From positions 1-64,000 of the forward strand of contig DATBQE010000031.1 in the NCBI GenBank assembly GCA_036561005.1: a stretch of 64,000 nt of DNA, read 5' to 3'. The DNA is from PKWO01 sp036561005. GTDB taxonomy: Bacteria > Pseudomonadota > Gammaproteobacteria > Burkholderiales > Burkholderiaceae_D. Positions 54,317 through 63,167 of this stretch are shown piece by piece. The stretch's first letter is position 1. Each line of letters begins with the position of its first letter. The position numbers were made by a program, and so were the translations under genes. The notes below the pieces were generated by a model that was given only the letters and a program-made list of their open reading frames with translations, did no database searches and had not been told where the DNA came from.

Positions 54317-57076
54317 TTAATGCGCCTCGTCCCAGTTTTTCCCCACTCCCACCTCGGCAATCAACGGCACCTTCAATTGCGCCACGCCCGCCATCAATTG
54401 CGGTAATTTGACGCGCACGACCTCAAGTTCACCTTCGGGCACTTCAAGCACCAGTTCATCGTGCACCTGCATCACCATCTTGCTCTGCAGCTTGTCGTTT
54501 TCCAGCCAATCCTGCACGGCAATCATCGACAGCTTGATCAAGTCGGCAGCCGTACCCTGCATCGGTGCATTGATGGCGGCGCGTTCTGCGCCGGCGCGGC
54601 GCGGCCCGTTGGGCGAGTTGATTTCAGTCAGCCACAAGCGCCGCCCGAACACGGTTTCCACGTAGCCGAGCGCTTTAGCCGACATTCTGGTGTCGTCCAT
54701 GTACTGCTTGACGCCGGAAAAGCGCTGGAAATACTTGTCGATATACATCTGCGCGGCCGAACGCTCGATGCCGAGATTGCCGGCGAGGCCGAAGGCGCTC
54801 ATGCCGTAGATCAGGCCGAAGTTGATCACCTTGGCGTAGCGGCGCTGCTCGCTGGTGACGTCTGCCGCCGCAACGGCGAAAATCTCGGACGCCGTGGCAC
54901 GATGGATGTCGATGCCGTCGGCAAAGGCGCGCAGCATGTTGGCGTCTTGCGAAACGTGCGCCATGATGCGCAATTCGATCTGCGAATAGTCGGCTGAAAC
55001 GATGACGCTGCCGGGCGGCGCAATGAAGGCTTCCCGGATGCGCCGCCCTTCCGCCGTGCGGATTGGAATGTTTTGCAGGTTGGGATCGTTCGATGCGAGA
55101 CGCCCCGTGATCGCGACAGCCTGCGCATAATTGGTATGCACGCGCCCGGTATCGGCATTAACCATCTTCGGCAGCTTGTCGGTGTAAGTCGACTTCAATT
55201 TGGACAGGCTGCGGTATTCGAGCAACACCTTGGGCAGTGGATAATCTTCGGCCAGCTTCTGCAACACTTCCTCGTCGGTGGACGGCGAACCGGAAGGCGT
55301 CTTCTTGACCACCGGCAGGTTCAATTTGCCGAAGAATATCTCACCGATCTGTTTCGGCGAGCCGAGATTGAATGGCTGGCCCGCCAGCTCGTAGGCGTTG
55401 CGTTCGATTTCAATCAAACGCGTGCCGAGTTCATGCGATTGGGTGTTCAAGATATCGGGATCGATCAGAACGCCATTGCGTTCAATCTTTTGCAAGACGA
55501 CCGAGGTCGGCAATTCGACCTTTTCATAAATGAATTTCAGCCCCGCAGTTTCGGTGGCGCGCGGTAGCATAGTGTGATGTAACTGGAGTGTGATGTCGGC
55601 ATCTTCCGCCGCATATTCGGTCGCGCGCTCGATGGCCACCTGGTCGAACGTGATCTGCGACGCACCCTTGCCGCACACCGCTTCGAAGGAAATGGTGTCG
55701 CGGTTCAAATGGCGCAAGGCCAGGCTTTCCATGTCATGGCTTTTGTGCGATTCGAACACATAGGATTGCAGCAAGGTGTCGTGCTGTATGCCGCGCAGTG
55801 CCACACCGTGGTTGGCGAAGATATGGCTGTCGTATTTAAGGTTTTGCCCGACCTTGAGTTTGGCCGGATTCTCCAGCCAGCTTTTCAGGGTCGCCAATAC
55901 GTGGTCGCGCGACAGTTGCGGCGGCGCGTCCTGATAATTGTGCGCCATCGGAATATAGGCTGCAATGCCCGGTACGCAGCACAACGAGATGCCGACCATC
56001 TGCGCGCGCATCGGATCGAGCGAGGTCGTTTCCGTGTCCAGGGCCGTCAATTCAGCCGCATCGATACGCGTCAGCCAGTCCTGCAGCTGAGCGGCGGTCA
56101 GCACGGTTTCATAACGCGTCTCGGCAGGCGCTTCGGGCGCGGCAAACAGGCTGGCCTGGGGTTCCGGGGCCGGTGCCGCATTCGACGTCGGCTGTGCAGT
56201 AGGGAGTTCCGGAGTGCCGCCCAGTTCGCGCAACCAGGTCTTGAAGCCGTTGCGGGCAAAGAAATCGCGCAATTCGTCCTTGTCTTCCGGGTGATGCACG
56301 AGCGATTCGCTGATCGATTTCATATGCTCGCTAAGGTCGCAATCGGTTTTGACCGTCAACAGCACTTTCGCCTGCGGTAACCACTCCAATGCGCCACGCA
56401 AGTTCTCACCGACCACGCCGCCGATGTCGGCCGCATGCGCAACAACCTGGTCGAGATTGCCATATTGCGTCAGCCATTTCACGGCGGTCTTGGGCCCGAC
56501 TTTCGCAACGCCCGGCACATTGTCGACTGTGTCGCCGATCAGTGTCAGATAATCGACAATCAATTCCGGCGGCACGCCAAACTTGGTGGCCACGCCGGCA
56601 TTGTCGAGTTTTTCGTTGCTCATGGTGTTGATCAGCGTCACTTGATCGTTGACCAACTGCGCGAGATCCTTGTCGCCGGTAGAGACAATGGTGTGCATGC
56701 CTTCCGCGGCAGCCTGGACCGCCAGCGTGCCGATTACATCGTCGGCTTCCACGCCGTCCACCATCAGAATCGGCCATCCCATTGCACGCACGGCTTCGTG
56801 GATCGGGACGATCTGTTTGACCAGGTCTTCCGGCATGGAAGCGCGCTGGGCTTTGTATTCCGGATAAAGATCGTCGCGAAAGGTCTTACCCTTGGCATCG
56901 AACACACAGGCCATGTAGGCCGCCGGGAAATCTGCTCGCAGACGGCGCAGCATGTTGATCATGCCGTAGATGGCACCCGTCGGTGCGCCTTGCGCATTGC
57001 GCAGATCCGGCAGGGCATGAAAAGCTCGATACAAATAGCTCGATCCGTCAACCAAAAGGAGGGTTTTATCATTCAT
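54317..57076 (-). CDS. polA: DNA polymerase I PolA
   Basis: PolA fills gaps in repair and removes RNA primers. The 919-residue protein has all three activities visible: a 5'-3' exonuclease (LVDGSSYLYRAFHALP at the start), a 3'-5' exonuclease with DTETTSLDP (the catalytic Asp-x-Glu), NLKYDSHIF and YAAEDADITLQL, and a polymerase domain with SADYSQIELRIMAHVS, the O-helix region RRYAKVINFGLIYGMS and MQVHDELVLEVPE. The proofreading residues are intact, unlike in Taq-type enzymes. Confidence 0.97.
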   Translation of the reverse strand: MNDKTLLLVDGSSYLYRAFHALPDLRNAQGAPTGAIYGMINMLRRLRADFPAAYMACVFDAKGKTFRDDLYPEYKAQRASMPEDLVKQIVPIHEAVRAMGWPILMVDGVEADDVIGTLAVQAAAEGMHTIVSTGDKDLAQLVNDQVTLINTMSNEKLDNAGVATKFGVPPELIVDYLTLIGDTVDNVPGVAKVGPKTAVKWLTQYGNLDQVVAHAADIGGVVGENLRGALEWLPQAKVLLTVKTDCDLSEHMKSISESLVHHPEDKDELRDFFARNGFKTWLRELGGTPELPTAQPTSNAAPAPEPQASLFAAPEAPAETRYETVLTAAQLQDWLTRIDAAELTALDTETTSLDPMRAQMVGISLCCVPGIAAYIPMAHNYQDAPPQLSRDHVLATLKSWLENPAKLKVGQNLKYDSHIFANHGVALRGIQHDTLLQSYVFESHKSHDMESLALRHLNRDTISFEAVCGKGASQITFDQVAIERATEYAAEDADITLQLHHTMLPRATETAGLKFIYEKVELPTSVVLQKIERNGVLIDPDILNTQSHELGTRLIEIERNAYELAGQPFNLGSPKQIGEIFFGKLNLPVVKKTPSGSPSTDEEVLQKLAEDYPLPKVLLEYRSLSKLKSTYTDKLPKMVNADTGRVHTNYAQAVAITGRLASNDPNLQNIPIRTAEGRRIREAFIAPPGSVIVSADYSQIELRIMAHVSQDANMLRAFADGIDIHRATASEIFAVAAADVTSEQRRYAKVINFGLIYGMSAFGLAGNLGIERSAAQMYIDKYFQRFSGVKQYMDDTRMSAKALGYVETVFGRRLWLTEINSPNGPRRAGAERAAINAPMQGTAADLIKLSMIAVQDWLENDKLQSKMVMQVHDELVLEVPEGELEVVRVKLPQLMAGVAQLKVPLIAEVGVGKNWDEAH

Positions 57077-57523
57077 ATGAGTTCAATGGGTAAATAACCT
57101 GCCGCCTTGCAGCAGGGGACCGATCCCTGGCGCACTAAAGACAAGAAGGCAAGGGAATCGAGGCAAATTGCGATTATGGCAGAGATTGGCGCGTCGGCTG
57201 GTCGTTTGCCGGATCCGCTGTCCCCAGTATTCGCGCCTCGCCGGCGGGACGTCATCAAGGCCTTGCGCCCCGTTTCGTGAGATGCATTACTGCTTTCGTT
57301 GATACGGCGCCCACCATGGGACCGGCCAAAATCAACAGTTGACCTGCAATTTCTTTTGATTTGGATCAAAAAACAAAGACTTGAACCTATCATGATGGGT
57401 ATTGTCTTATTTCTAAGCAACAAGAACGGGTATCATTGATTGCAGGAGACAGTGCCCGGGAAGTGTCCCGCATGCACTGCTACAATGAACTGAAGCTGCC
57501 CCAATTTACCTGCTAAGGACATC
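57077..57523. other. Divergent intergenic region polA / DUF2782 gene
   Basis: No gene was recognised in these 447 nt. The half nearest polA shows nothing distinctive. The half nearest the DUF2782 gene holds a perfect FNR-type box and a candidate promoter. Confidence 0.5.
57356..57369 (+). promoter_or_regulatory. FNR/ANR-type binding site
   Basis: TTGATTTGGATCAA is an exact TTGAT-N4-ATCAA palindrome, the consensus for FNR-family oxygen regulators. A TATCAT at 57388-57393 could serve as -10; transcription would then start about 57400-57402, placing the box centre near -38 to -40, close to the class II activation position. The plus-strand target would be the DUF2782 gene and thrB. Confidence 0.6.
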
Positions 57524-58012
57524 ATGCGCACAACTCAATTCTGTCGGATCGCCACCCTTGCATTGGCCGCCCTGCTGGCACCTGTGCTGGTTTCCGCGCA
57601 ACAAATTCAGCCGGTCGAAGAAAAGCCCGCCGACAAAACGACTGACAAGCCGGCCGACAAGGCAGGCAAAGCTGCAGCAGACAAGTCCGCCACAGCCAAG
57701 CAAACCGCCGAGCCCAAATTGGAAAAACTGGAAGACCCGGAGCCGCCCAGCATCAAAATCGGCAAACCGCCCGGCGAACCAAAAGTAAAGGTTACTGAAA
57801 CACGCAATGACAGCAGAGGCAGGGAAGTCAAGGTCGAGAACGGCAAAAGTACCTACTACGTTCGTCCCAACGCGCAGGTAGGCAGCACCTTGCCTGGCGA
57901 CACGCAGAGCACGACCAATCGCGGGGCGGAATGGAAGGTGATGGAATTCGACCTCGGCGCGAAGAAGAAAAAGGAAGAAGACAAGTCCGGCAGCGGTGAC
58001 GCCAAGAAATAA
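57524..58012 (+). CDS. DUF2782 domain secreted protein
   Basis: The 162-residue protein has a signal peptide (TLALAALLAPVLVSA, cleavage near SAQQ), a Lys/Ala/Asp-rich low-complexity region (residues about 30-70), and a C-terminal DUF2782-like domain with VTETRNDSRGREVKVENGK and TYYVRPN. The function is unknown. The family is commonly found between polA and thrB in proteobacteria, as here. TAAGGA precedes the ATG. Confidence 0.85.
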   Translation: MRTTQFCRIATLALAALLAPVLVSAQQIQPVEEKPADKTTDKPADKAGKAAADKSATAKQTAEPKLEKLEDPEPPSIKIGKPPGEPKVKVTETRNDSRGREVKVENGKSTYYVRPNAQVGSTLPGDTQSTTNRGAEWKVMEFDLGAKKKKEEDKSGSGDAKK

Positions 58013-58272
58013 TTTCCGGATAATAAGCTTTCCGTCCGGTCCCCGAGCGGGATTGATGCATAATAGCGCTTCCTTGAGGGGCATCCGCGTGCTGGCTGCG
58101 GCCGGGATGGCAGTCGTTGGTGCGGAGATGCCGGCCCCTTTGTTTGCAGGACGTCGTTCGCTACACTTGTGGAAATTGCGCCGCAGTTGCCGATAGGCGT
58201 TGCGCTGCGGCCATTGCAAGAGATACTTGACGACTGACCGCCCTTCCATTAATCGCTGATTCGCTTACTCTC

Positions 58273-59259
58273 ATGGCAGTCTTCACCTCGGTCAGCATGG
58301 CTGACCTGGAATCCTGGATCACCCAATACCCGTTAGGCAAGGCAAGGTCGATACGCGGCATCTCTTCCGGCATCGAGAACAGCAACTTCTTCATCGATAC
58401 CGATGCCGGGGAATTTGTCCTCACAATCTTCGAAAACCTCCGCTTCGAGCAATTGCCGTTTTATCTCGAGTTGATGCGCCATCTTGCCGAACGTAACGTG
58501 CTGGTGCCGGCGCCGGTAGCAACGCTCAAGGGCGAAATCTTGAACCGCCTGCACGGCAAGCCGGCAGCCATTGTCAGCAAGCTGCACGGCAGTTCGCAAA
58601 TGCAACCAGAACCTGTGCATTGTGCCGCGGTGGGTGCAATGCTGGCACGCATGCACATCGCGGCGGCAGATTTTCCGATTCGGCAGCCCAACTTGCGTGG
58701 TCTCGACTGGTGGGTGAAGACTGCGCCGGTCGTGCAGTCTTTCCTTTCGCCGTCTTGCCAAAACCTGCTCCAGGACGAAACCCGATTCCAGCAGGAATTT
58801 GCCGCTTCGGCCGCCTATGCGCGACTGCCGAACGGGCCCGTCCACGCCGACCTGTTCCGCAACAACGTGATGTTTGAAGGCGACAAGCTGGGCGGCTTCT
58901 TCGATTTCTATTTTGCCGGGTGTGACACCTGGCTGTTCGACCTGGCGGTTTGCGTCAATGACTGGTGTATTGATCTCGATAGCGGCGTGCTTGACCTGCC
59001 GCGCTTGCATGCCATGGTCGACGCCTACCATGCGGTGCGTCCATTCACCGGCGATGAAGTGCAGGCATGGCAGCCGTTGTTGCGCGCCGGGGCATTGCGT
59101 TTTTGGCTATCACGCCTTTACGACTACCACCTGCCGCGCGATGCGGAAATGTTGACGCCACATGATCCGACCCATTTCGAACGCATACTGCGCGAGCGCA
59201 TTGCCCACCCGGCGCCGGCATTGCCGCACGTCACTGGCATTTCGGCGGGTGCAAGGTAA
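58273..59259 (+). CDS. thrB: Homoserine kinase ThrB (APH-fold type)
   Basis: This enzyme phosphorylates homoserine on the way to threonine. It is the kinase of the aminoglycoside-phosphotransferase fold rather than the GHMP type. The 328-residue protein has the N-terminal AVFTSVSMADLESWI, ISSGIENSNFFIDT, catalytic GPVHADLFRNNVMFEG (near residue 190) and metal-site FFDFYFAGCDTW. A 260-nt gap without a recognised gene separates it from the DUF2782 gene. Its TAA stop overlaps the next ATG by one base. Confidence 0.95.
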   Translation: MAVFTSVSMADLESWITQYPLGKARSIRGISSGIENSNFFIDTDAGEFVLTIFENLRFEQLPFYLELMRHLAERNVLVPAPVATLKGEILNRLHGKPAAIVSKLHGSSQMQPEPVHCAAVGAMLARMHIAAADFPIRQPNLRGLDWWVKTAPVVQSFLSPSCQNLLQDETRFQQEFAASAAYARLPNGPVHADLFRNNVMFEGDKLGGFFDFYFAGCDTWLFDLAVCVNDWCIDLDSGVLDLPRLHAMVDAYHAVRPFTGDEVQAWQPLLRAGALRFWLSRLYDYHLPRDAEMLTPHDPTHFERILRERIAHPAPALPHVTGISAGAR

Positions 59260-60041
59260 TGGATAGATTACCGGCTATCAGCGGTTGGCACTGGATCCGG
59301 GACGGCATTGCAATCTGGCGACGTCAACCCAATGCCTTGGGCCTGGTGTTCCTGATGTATCTGTCCTTGAATTTACTGTTGCTGGTTGTACCGTACATCG
59401 GTCCCTTGCTCGTTTTGCTGTTGAACCAGGTATTGACGACTGCATACATGTTGGCATGCGCCAGGGTCGACGCCGGCGATCGCGCGCATCCAAGGCAGTT
59501 GTTTGCCTACTTTCGAGCGCCGGCTTTCTGGAAACTGGGCGGACTGGGACTTTGCTACGCGCTCGCCAGCTTTATCGCCAGCACTGCCATGAGCTGGTTT
59601 GCCGGCCCCACCCTCGTATCGACCATGCTCAATGCAAATTCGGCAGTGGTGGCACTTGACCCGGTGGCACAAGTCACTCTGGTCGAATCGTTCATGCTTG
59701 GTAGCGTGGTTTATTTGTTGTTGATCATCCCACTCTGGTTTGCCGCCCCCTTGATGGCGTGGCAAGGGATGGGATTTGCCAAGGCAATTTTCTTCAGTTT
59801 CTTTTCGACATTGCGTTCGGCCAAGGCGTTTATCGTCTACGTGTTCTGCTGGATTCTGATCAACCTGTTTGTGGTCATCAATGTCATGGCCATATTGGGC
59901 CTTTTGGGCATGAGCAGCAACGCCGCGGTATTGTCGATAATGATTCCTGGCATGCTTATCCTGACAATGTTGCGCTATTGCTCCTACTATACTAGCTACG
60001 TACAGGTATTCGGCAAACCGCAGCTCCCAGCGGAAGTCTGA
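59259..60041 (+). CDS. BPSS1780-family membrane protein
   Basis: The 260-residue protein has about six hydrophobic helices after a conserved soluble N-terminus, GWHWIRDGIAIWRRQP, which I recognise as the BPSS1780 family typical of Burkholderiales. The function is unknown. It is translationally coupled to thrB (TAATG) and convergent with uvrD after a 16-nt gap. Confidence 0.85.
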   Translation: MDRLPAISGWHWIRDGIAIWRRQPNALGLVFLMYLSLNLLLLVVPYIGPLLVLLLNQVLTTAYMLACARVDAGDRAHPRQLFAYFRAPAFWKLGGLGLCYALASFIASTAMSWFAGPTLVSTMLNANSAVVALDPVAQVTLVESFMLGSVVYLLLIIPLWFAAPLMAWQGMGFAKAIFFSFFSTLRSAKAFIVYVFCWILINLFVVINVMAILGLLGMSSNAAVLSIMIPGMLILTMLRYCSYYTSYVQVFGKPQLPAEV

Positions 60042-60057
60042 CGCTCCTTAAAGCGTA

Positions 60058-62343
60058 TCAAGCAATCTTTTCCAGTTTGGCCACGCTCAGGTCGAGCACC
60101 TTCATGCCATAACGCCCAAAATTGATCTGGGCGCGCGCATTGCCGCCGCTGCCTTCAATGTTCACAATCACGCCGTCGCCGAATTTCGGATGCGCGACGT
60201 TTTCACCGATACGCCATGGCGCATCCTTCCTGCCGAACGATTGCGCAATCTTGTTGACACCGGATTCCGGTGCATCGTCCCAGGCGGATTTCTCCCACGC
60301 AGCTTTCGGATTGGCGAACCAGTGATGCTGCACGCGCGGCGACAGCCATTTCAGCGAGGCATCGGGCAACTCGTCGAAAAAGCGTGAGCGCAAGTTATAG
60401 CGCGTCTGGCCGTGCAACATGCGCGTTTGCGAAAAACTCATGTACAAACGCTGGCGCGCACGCGTGATGGCGACATACATCAGGCGTCGTTCTTCCTCCA
60501 CGCCGCCGTCTTCCTTGGTGCTGTTTTCGTGGGGGAACAGCCCTTCTTCCAGACCGGTGATGAAGACCGCGTTGAATTCCAGCCCCTTGGCGGAATGCAC
60601 CGTCATCAATTGCAGCGCATCCTGGCCGGCCTGCGCCTGATTGTCGCCCGCTTCCAGCGACGCATGGGAGAGAAAGGCCGATAGCGGCGACATCACGCTC
60701 GGCAATGGCGCATCGGCATCGAGAATCTGGTCGCCACCGCCCAAGGCGGCGGCTTCCGGCGCCGCTGCGCTCGGCCCCAGATATGCGGGCGCATCGTGGC
60801 CGAAACCTTCTTCGGAGACGAACAAGGTGGCCGCGCTCACCAGTTGCTCAAGGTTCTCCAGCCGGTCGGCGCCTTCCTTTTCATTCTGGTAGTGCAGCTT
60901 CAACCCGCTCGCATCAATGACGATGCCAACCGTTTCGGGCAAGGGCAGTTGGTAGGTTTCGAAGCGGACGCTTTCGATCATCTTGACGAAAGCGCCAAGC
61001 GACGAGCCCGCCTTACCTGCTACATGGGAGACCGCCGCATACAGTGAAAGGCCTTGCTGACGCGCCGCGTCCTGCAGTTGTTCCAGCGAGCGCGCGCCGA
61101 TACCGCGCGCCGGGAAATTGACCACACGCAGGAATGCCGAATCGTTGTGCGGGTTATCCATCAGTTGCAGATAGGCGATGGCATGCTTGACTTCGGCACG
61201 TTCGAAGAAACGCTGTCCGCCGTATACGCGATACGGAACACCGGCCGAGAACAGCGCATGTTCCAGCACGCGCGACTGGGCATTGGAGCGGTACAGGATG
61301 GCAATTTCGCTGCGCGCGGCGCCATCCGCCATGAGGCTCTTTGCCTCTTCGACAATCCATTGCGCTTCCTGCAAATCGCTGCTCGCCTCGAAGATCCGTA
61401 CCAATTCGCCATGGCCTGCGTCGGTGCGCAAATTCTTGCCCAGGCGCTGGCGGTTATTCGATATCAGCGCGTTGGCTGCATCGAGTATGTGCGCGTGGGA
61501 GCGATAATTCTGTTCTAGCTTGATCAGATTCTGCCCGGCGAATTCGCGCTCGAATGCGATCATGTTGGCCACCTTGGCGCCGCGAAACGCGTAGATGCTC
61601 TGGTCGTCGTCGCCAACGGCGAACATGGCGCCATGCGGCCCTACCAGCAGCTTGAGCCACTTGTATTGCAGATCGTTGGTATCCTGAAACTCGTCCACCA
61701 GTACATGGCGGAAGCGGCTCTGGTAGTGCTCGCGCAAGGGCTGGTTGCGCATCAGCAGTTCATACGTCCGCAACAGCAATTCGGCAAAATCGACCACGCC
61801 TTCACGCTGGCACTGCGCGTCATACAGGTCATACAGCTCGACCATCTTGCGGTTGTAATCGTCGAATGCCTCCAGATCCTTGGCGCGCAGTCCCTGGTCC
61901 TTGGCATTGTTGATGAAGTACATCAGGTTTCGTGGCGGATATTTTTCGTCGTCGACGTTCATGCCCTTGAGCAGGCGCTTGATGGCTGATAGCTGGTCCT
62001 GCGAATCGAGAATCTGGAACGTCTGCGGCAGCCCGGCGTCGCGGTAATGCGCACGCAGCAGGCGATTGGACAAGCCATGGAAAGTGCCAATCCACATCCC
62101 ACGCGTATTGATCGGCAGCATGGCCGACAGTCGCGCCACCATTTCCTTGGCCGCTTTGTTGGTAAATGTGACAGCCAGCACGCCGGCAGGGGAAACCTGG
62201 CCGGTCTGGATCAGCCAGGCGATACGGGTGGTCAATACCCTGGTCTTGCCCGAACCGGCGCCCGCCAGAATCAGGGCGGACTGCGGTGGCAGGGTTACGG
62301 CAGCAAGTTGTTCGGGATTGAGATTTTGGAGGAGATTTTGCAT
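60058..62343 (-). CDS. uvrD: UvrD/PcrA-type DNA helicase
   Basis: This superfamily 1 helicase acts in nucleotide-excision and mismatch repair. The 761-residue protein has Walker A GAGSGKT (28-34), motif II VDEFQDTND, motif III FAVGDDDQSIYAFRGA, motif V MTVHSAKGLEFNAVFI and motif VI VAITRARQRLYM. A C-terminal Tudor-like region with HPKFGDGVIVNIEGSG, which binds RNA polymerase in PcrA/UvrD, is present. I chose the ATG at 62343 because homologues begin there; 62373 would add ten unlikely residues. Confidence 0.95.
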   Translation of the reverse strand: MQNLLQNLNPEQLAAVTLPPQSALILAGAGSGKTRVLTTRIAWLIQTGQVSPAGVLAVTFTNKAAKEMVARLSAMLPINTRGMWIGTFHGLSNRLLRAHYRDAGLPQTFQILDSQDQLSAIKRLLKGMNVDDEKYPPRNLMYFINNAKDQGLRAKDLEAFDDYNRKMVELYDLYDAQCQREGVVDFAELLLRTYELLMRNQPLREHYQSRFRHVLVDEFQDTNDLQYKWLKLLVGPHGAMFAVGDDDQSIYAFRGAKVANMIAFEREFAGQNLIKLEQNYRSHAHILDAANALISNNRQRLGKNLRTDAGHGELVRIFEASSDLQEAQWIVEEAKSLMADGAARSEIAILYRSNAQSRVLEHALFSAGVPYRVYGGQRFFERAEVKHAIAYLQLMDNPHNDSAFLRVVNFPARGIGARSLEQLQDAARQQGLSLYAAVSHVAGKAGSSLGAFVKMIESVRFETYQLPLPETVGIVIDASGLKLHYQNEKEGADRLENLEQLVSAATLFVSEEGFGHDAPAYLGPSAAAPEAAALGGGDQILDADAPLPSVMSPLSAFLSHASLEAGDNQAQAGQDALQLMTVHSAKGLEFNAVFITGLEEGLFPHENSTKEDGGVEEERRLMYVAITRARQRLYMSFSQTRMLHGQTRYNLRSRFFDELPDASLKWLSPRVQHHWFANPKAAWEKSAWDDAPESGVNKIAQSFGRKDAPWRIGENVAHPKFGDGVIVNIEGSGGNARAQINFGRYGMKVLDLSVAKLEKIA

Positions 62344-62845
62344 GCAGCGATTATAGCGGTTTGTGCCCTGCAAGCCGGGTTTTAGTCCGCGCAGACATGA
62401 CTATGTCTAAACTGGCAAGTTGGTCCGGCTTTCTCGTTCGGCGTTGCAATCCGTTTGGATCACGAATGCAAAACATGGCCCCACGATTCCACTAGCCAGC
62501 AAAAATTTTCAATGCGGGCAATCTGGCATTTGTTGCCCCATGCATTGAATAGGTTTGCGAGCAGTCGCCGCGATCCGCTGCATCGTCTGTGCGGACGAAA
62601 CACCATCGGAGAAGAAGGCAAGCAGTCTGGGTTTGGCGCGCATTTTGCAATGCATAAAGTTTCCCTATGGAATTTTTTGCAAAGATGCCACCTGTTATTT
62701 AATGCAGGTTGCAAAGTCCAAATATTTGAAGGTACACTTAGGCGACCCGTTTCGATATTAATGATATTGATCGAGCGGGATTATAAAAGTGCTGCGCGAG
62801 CCCGGCTCGAATGACAGCTCAATGGAGTGTTACAAGGAGGATTTA
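62344..62845. other. AT-richer intergenic stretch downstream of the uvrD start
   Basis: No gene was recognised in these roughly 500 nt. A 119-codon plus-strand frame (62455-62814) has no ribosome binding site or family-like sequence. A palindrome AGACAT-GACT-ATGTCT (62393-62408) lies 50 nt upstream of uvrD. TTGCAA (62709-62714) and TACACT (62733-62738) could form a weak plus-strand promoter. Confidence 0.4.
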
Positions 62846-62932
62846 ATGCGTTCACCATCATCCTGCGCGCAGGTTCTGCGTTCCTTTCTTCGTCCCTTTC
62901 CGGTTCCGCCCCTCGTTCATTCAATTCCGTAA
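62846..62932 (+). CDS. Possible 28-residue leader peptide or small ORF
   Basis: An ATG at 62846 follows ACAAGGAGGATTTA, one of the strongest Shine-Dalgarno sequences in the window. The frame encodes 28 residues starting MRSPSSCAQVLRSF and ending in TAA; the peptide is Pro-, Ser- and Arg-rich with no known motif. It precedes a hairpin-rich leader and the secreted protein gene. It may be translated, but at this length chance cannot be excluded. Confidence 0.35.
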   Translation: MRSPSSCAQVLRSFLRPFPVPPLVHSIP

Positions 62933-63058
62933 TCGTTTCATTGTGATCCTGGCAGTTCCAGAATTTCGAGCCTGATAGCCTACCCGGCATATCAGTTTCG
63001 TTATGGGCATGCATTTGTCAATTCACCAATTCGGTGTGGCAGACCTTGCTCGTTGTGA

Positions 63059-63083
63059 CGTTGAAGGAAGAATTCCTTCAACG
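63059..63083 (+). promoter_or_regulatory. Hairpin in the leader of the secreted-protein gene
   Basis: CGTTGAAGGA and TCCTTCAACG form a perfect 10-bp stem with a 5-nt loop. The 3' arm's CCTTC can instead pair with GAAGG just downstream (CCTTC-AAC-GAAGG), so two mutually exclusive folds are possible. Confidence 0.55.
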
Positions 63084-63099
63084 AAGGGAGTAGATACAC

Positions 63100-63148
63100 T
63101 GGTCTCAATGGATATCTTGCGAGACCACTCTTTATTTTTATTTTTATA
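63100..63148 (+). terminator. Terminator-like hairpin before the secreted-protein gene
   Basis: TGGTCTC (63100-63106) pairs with GAGACCA (63121-63127), then after CTC comes TTTATTTTTATTTTTATAAA. This has the form of an intrinsic terminator only about 20 nt before the Shine-Dalgarno of the next gene. It could end an upstream transcript or act as an attenuator. Confidence 0.6.
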
Positions 63149-63167
63149 AAACAATCGGAGAGTAGAA

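Noticed and set aside
57448..57500. Possible 13-codon GTG ORF after GGAGACA upstream of the DUF2782 gene
   Set aside because: Too short to separate from chance and with no conserved feature.
62455..62814. 119-codon plus-strand ORF in the uvrD/EXORDIUM-like gap
   Set aside because: No ribosome binding site and no recognisable sequence pattern; could be a decayed gene, but nothing supports that.
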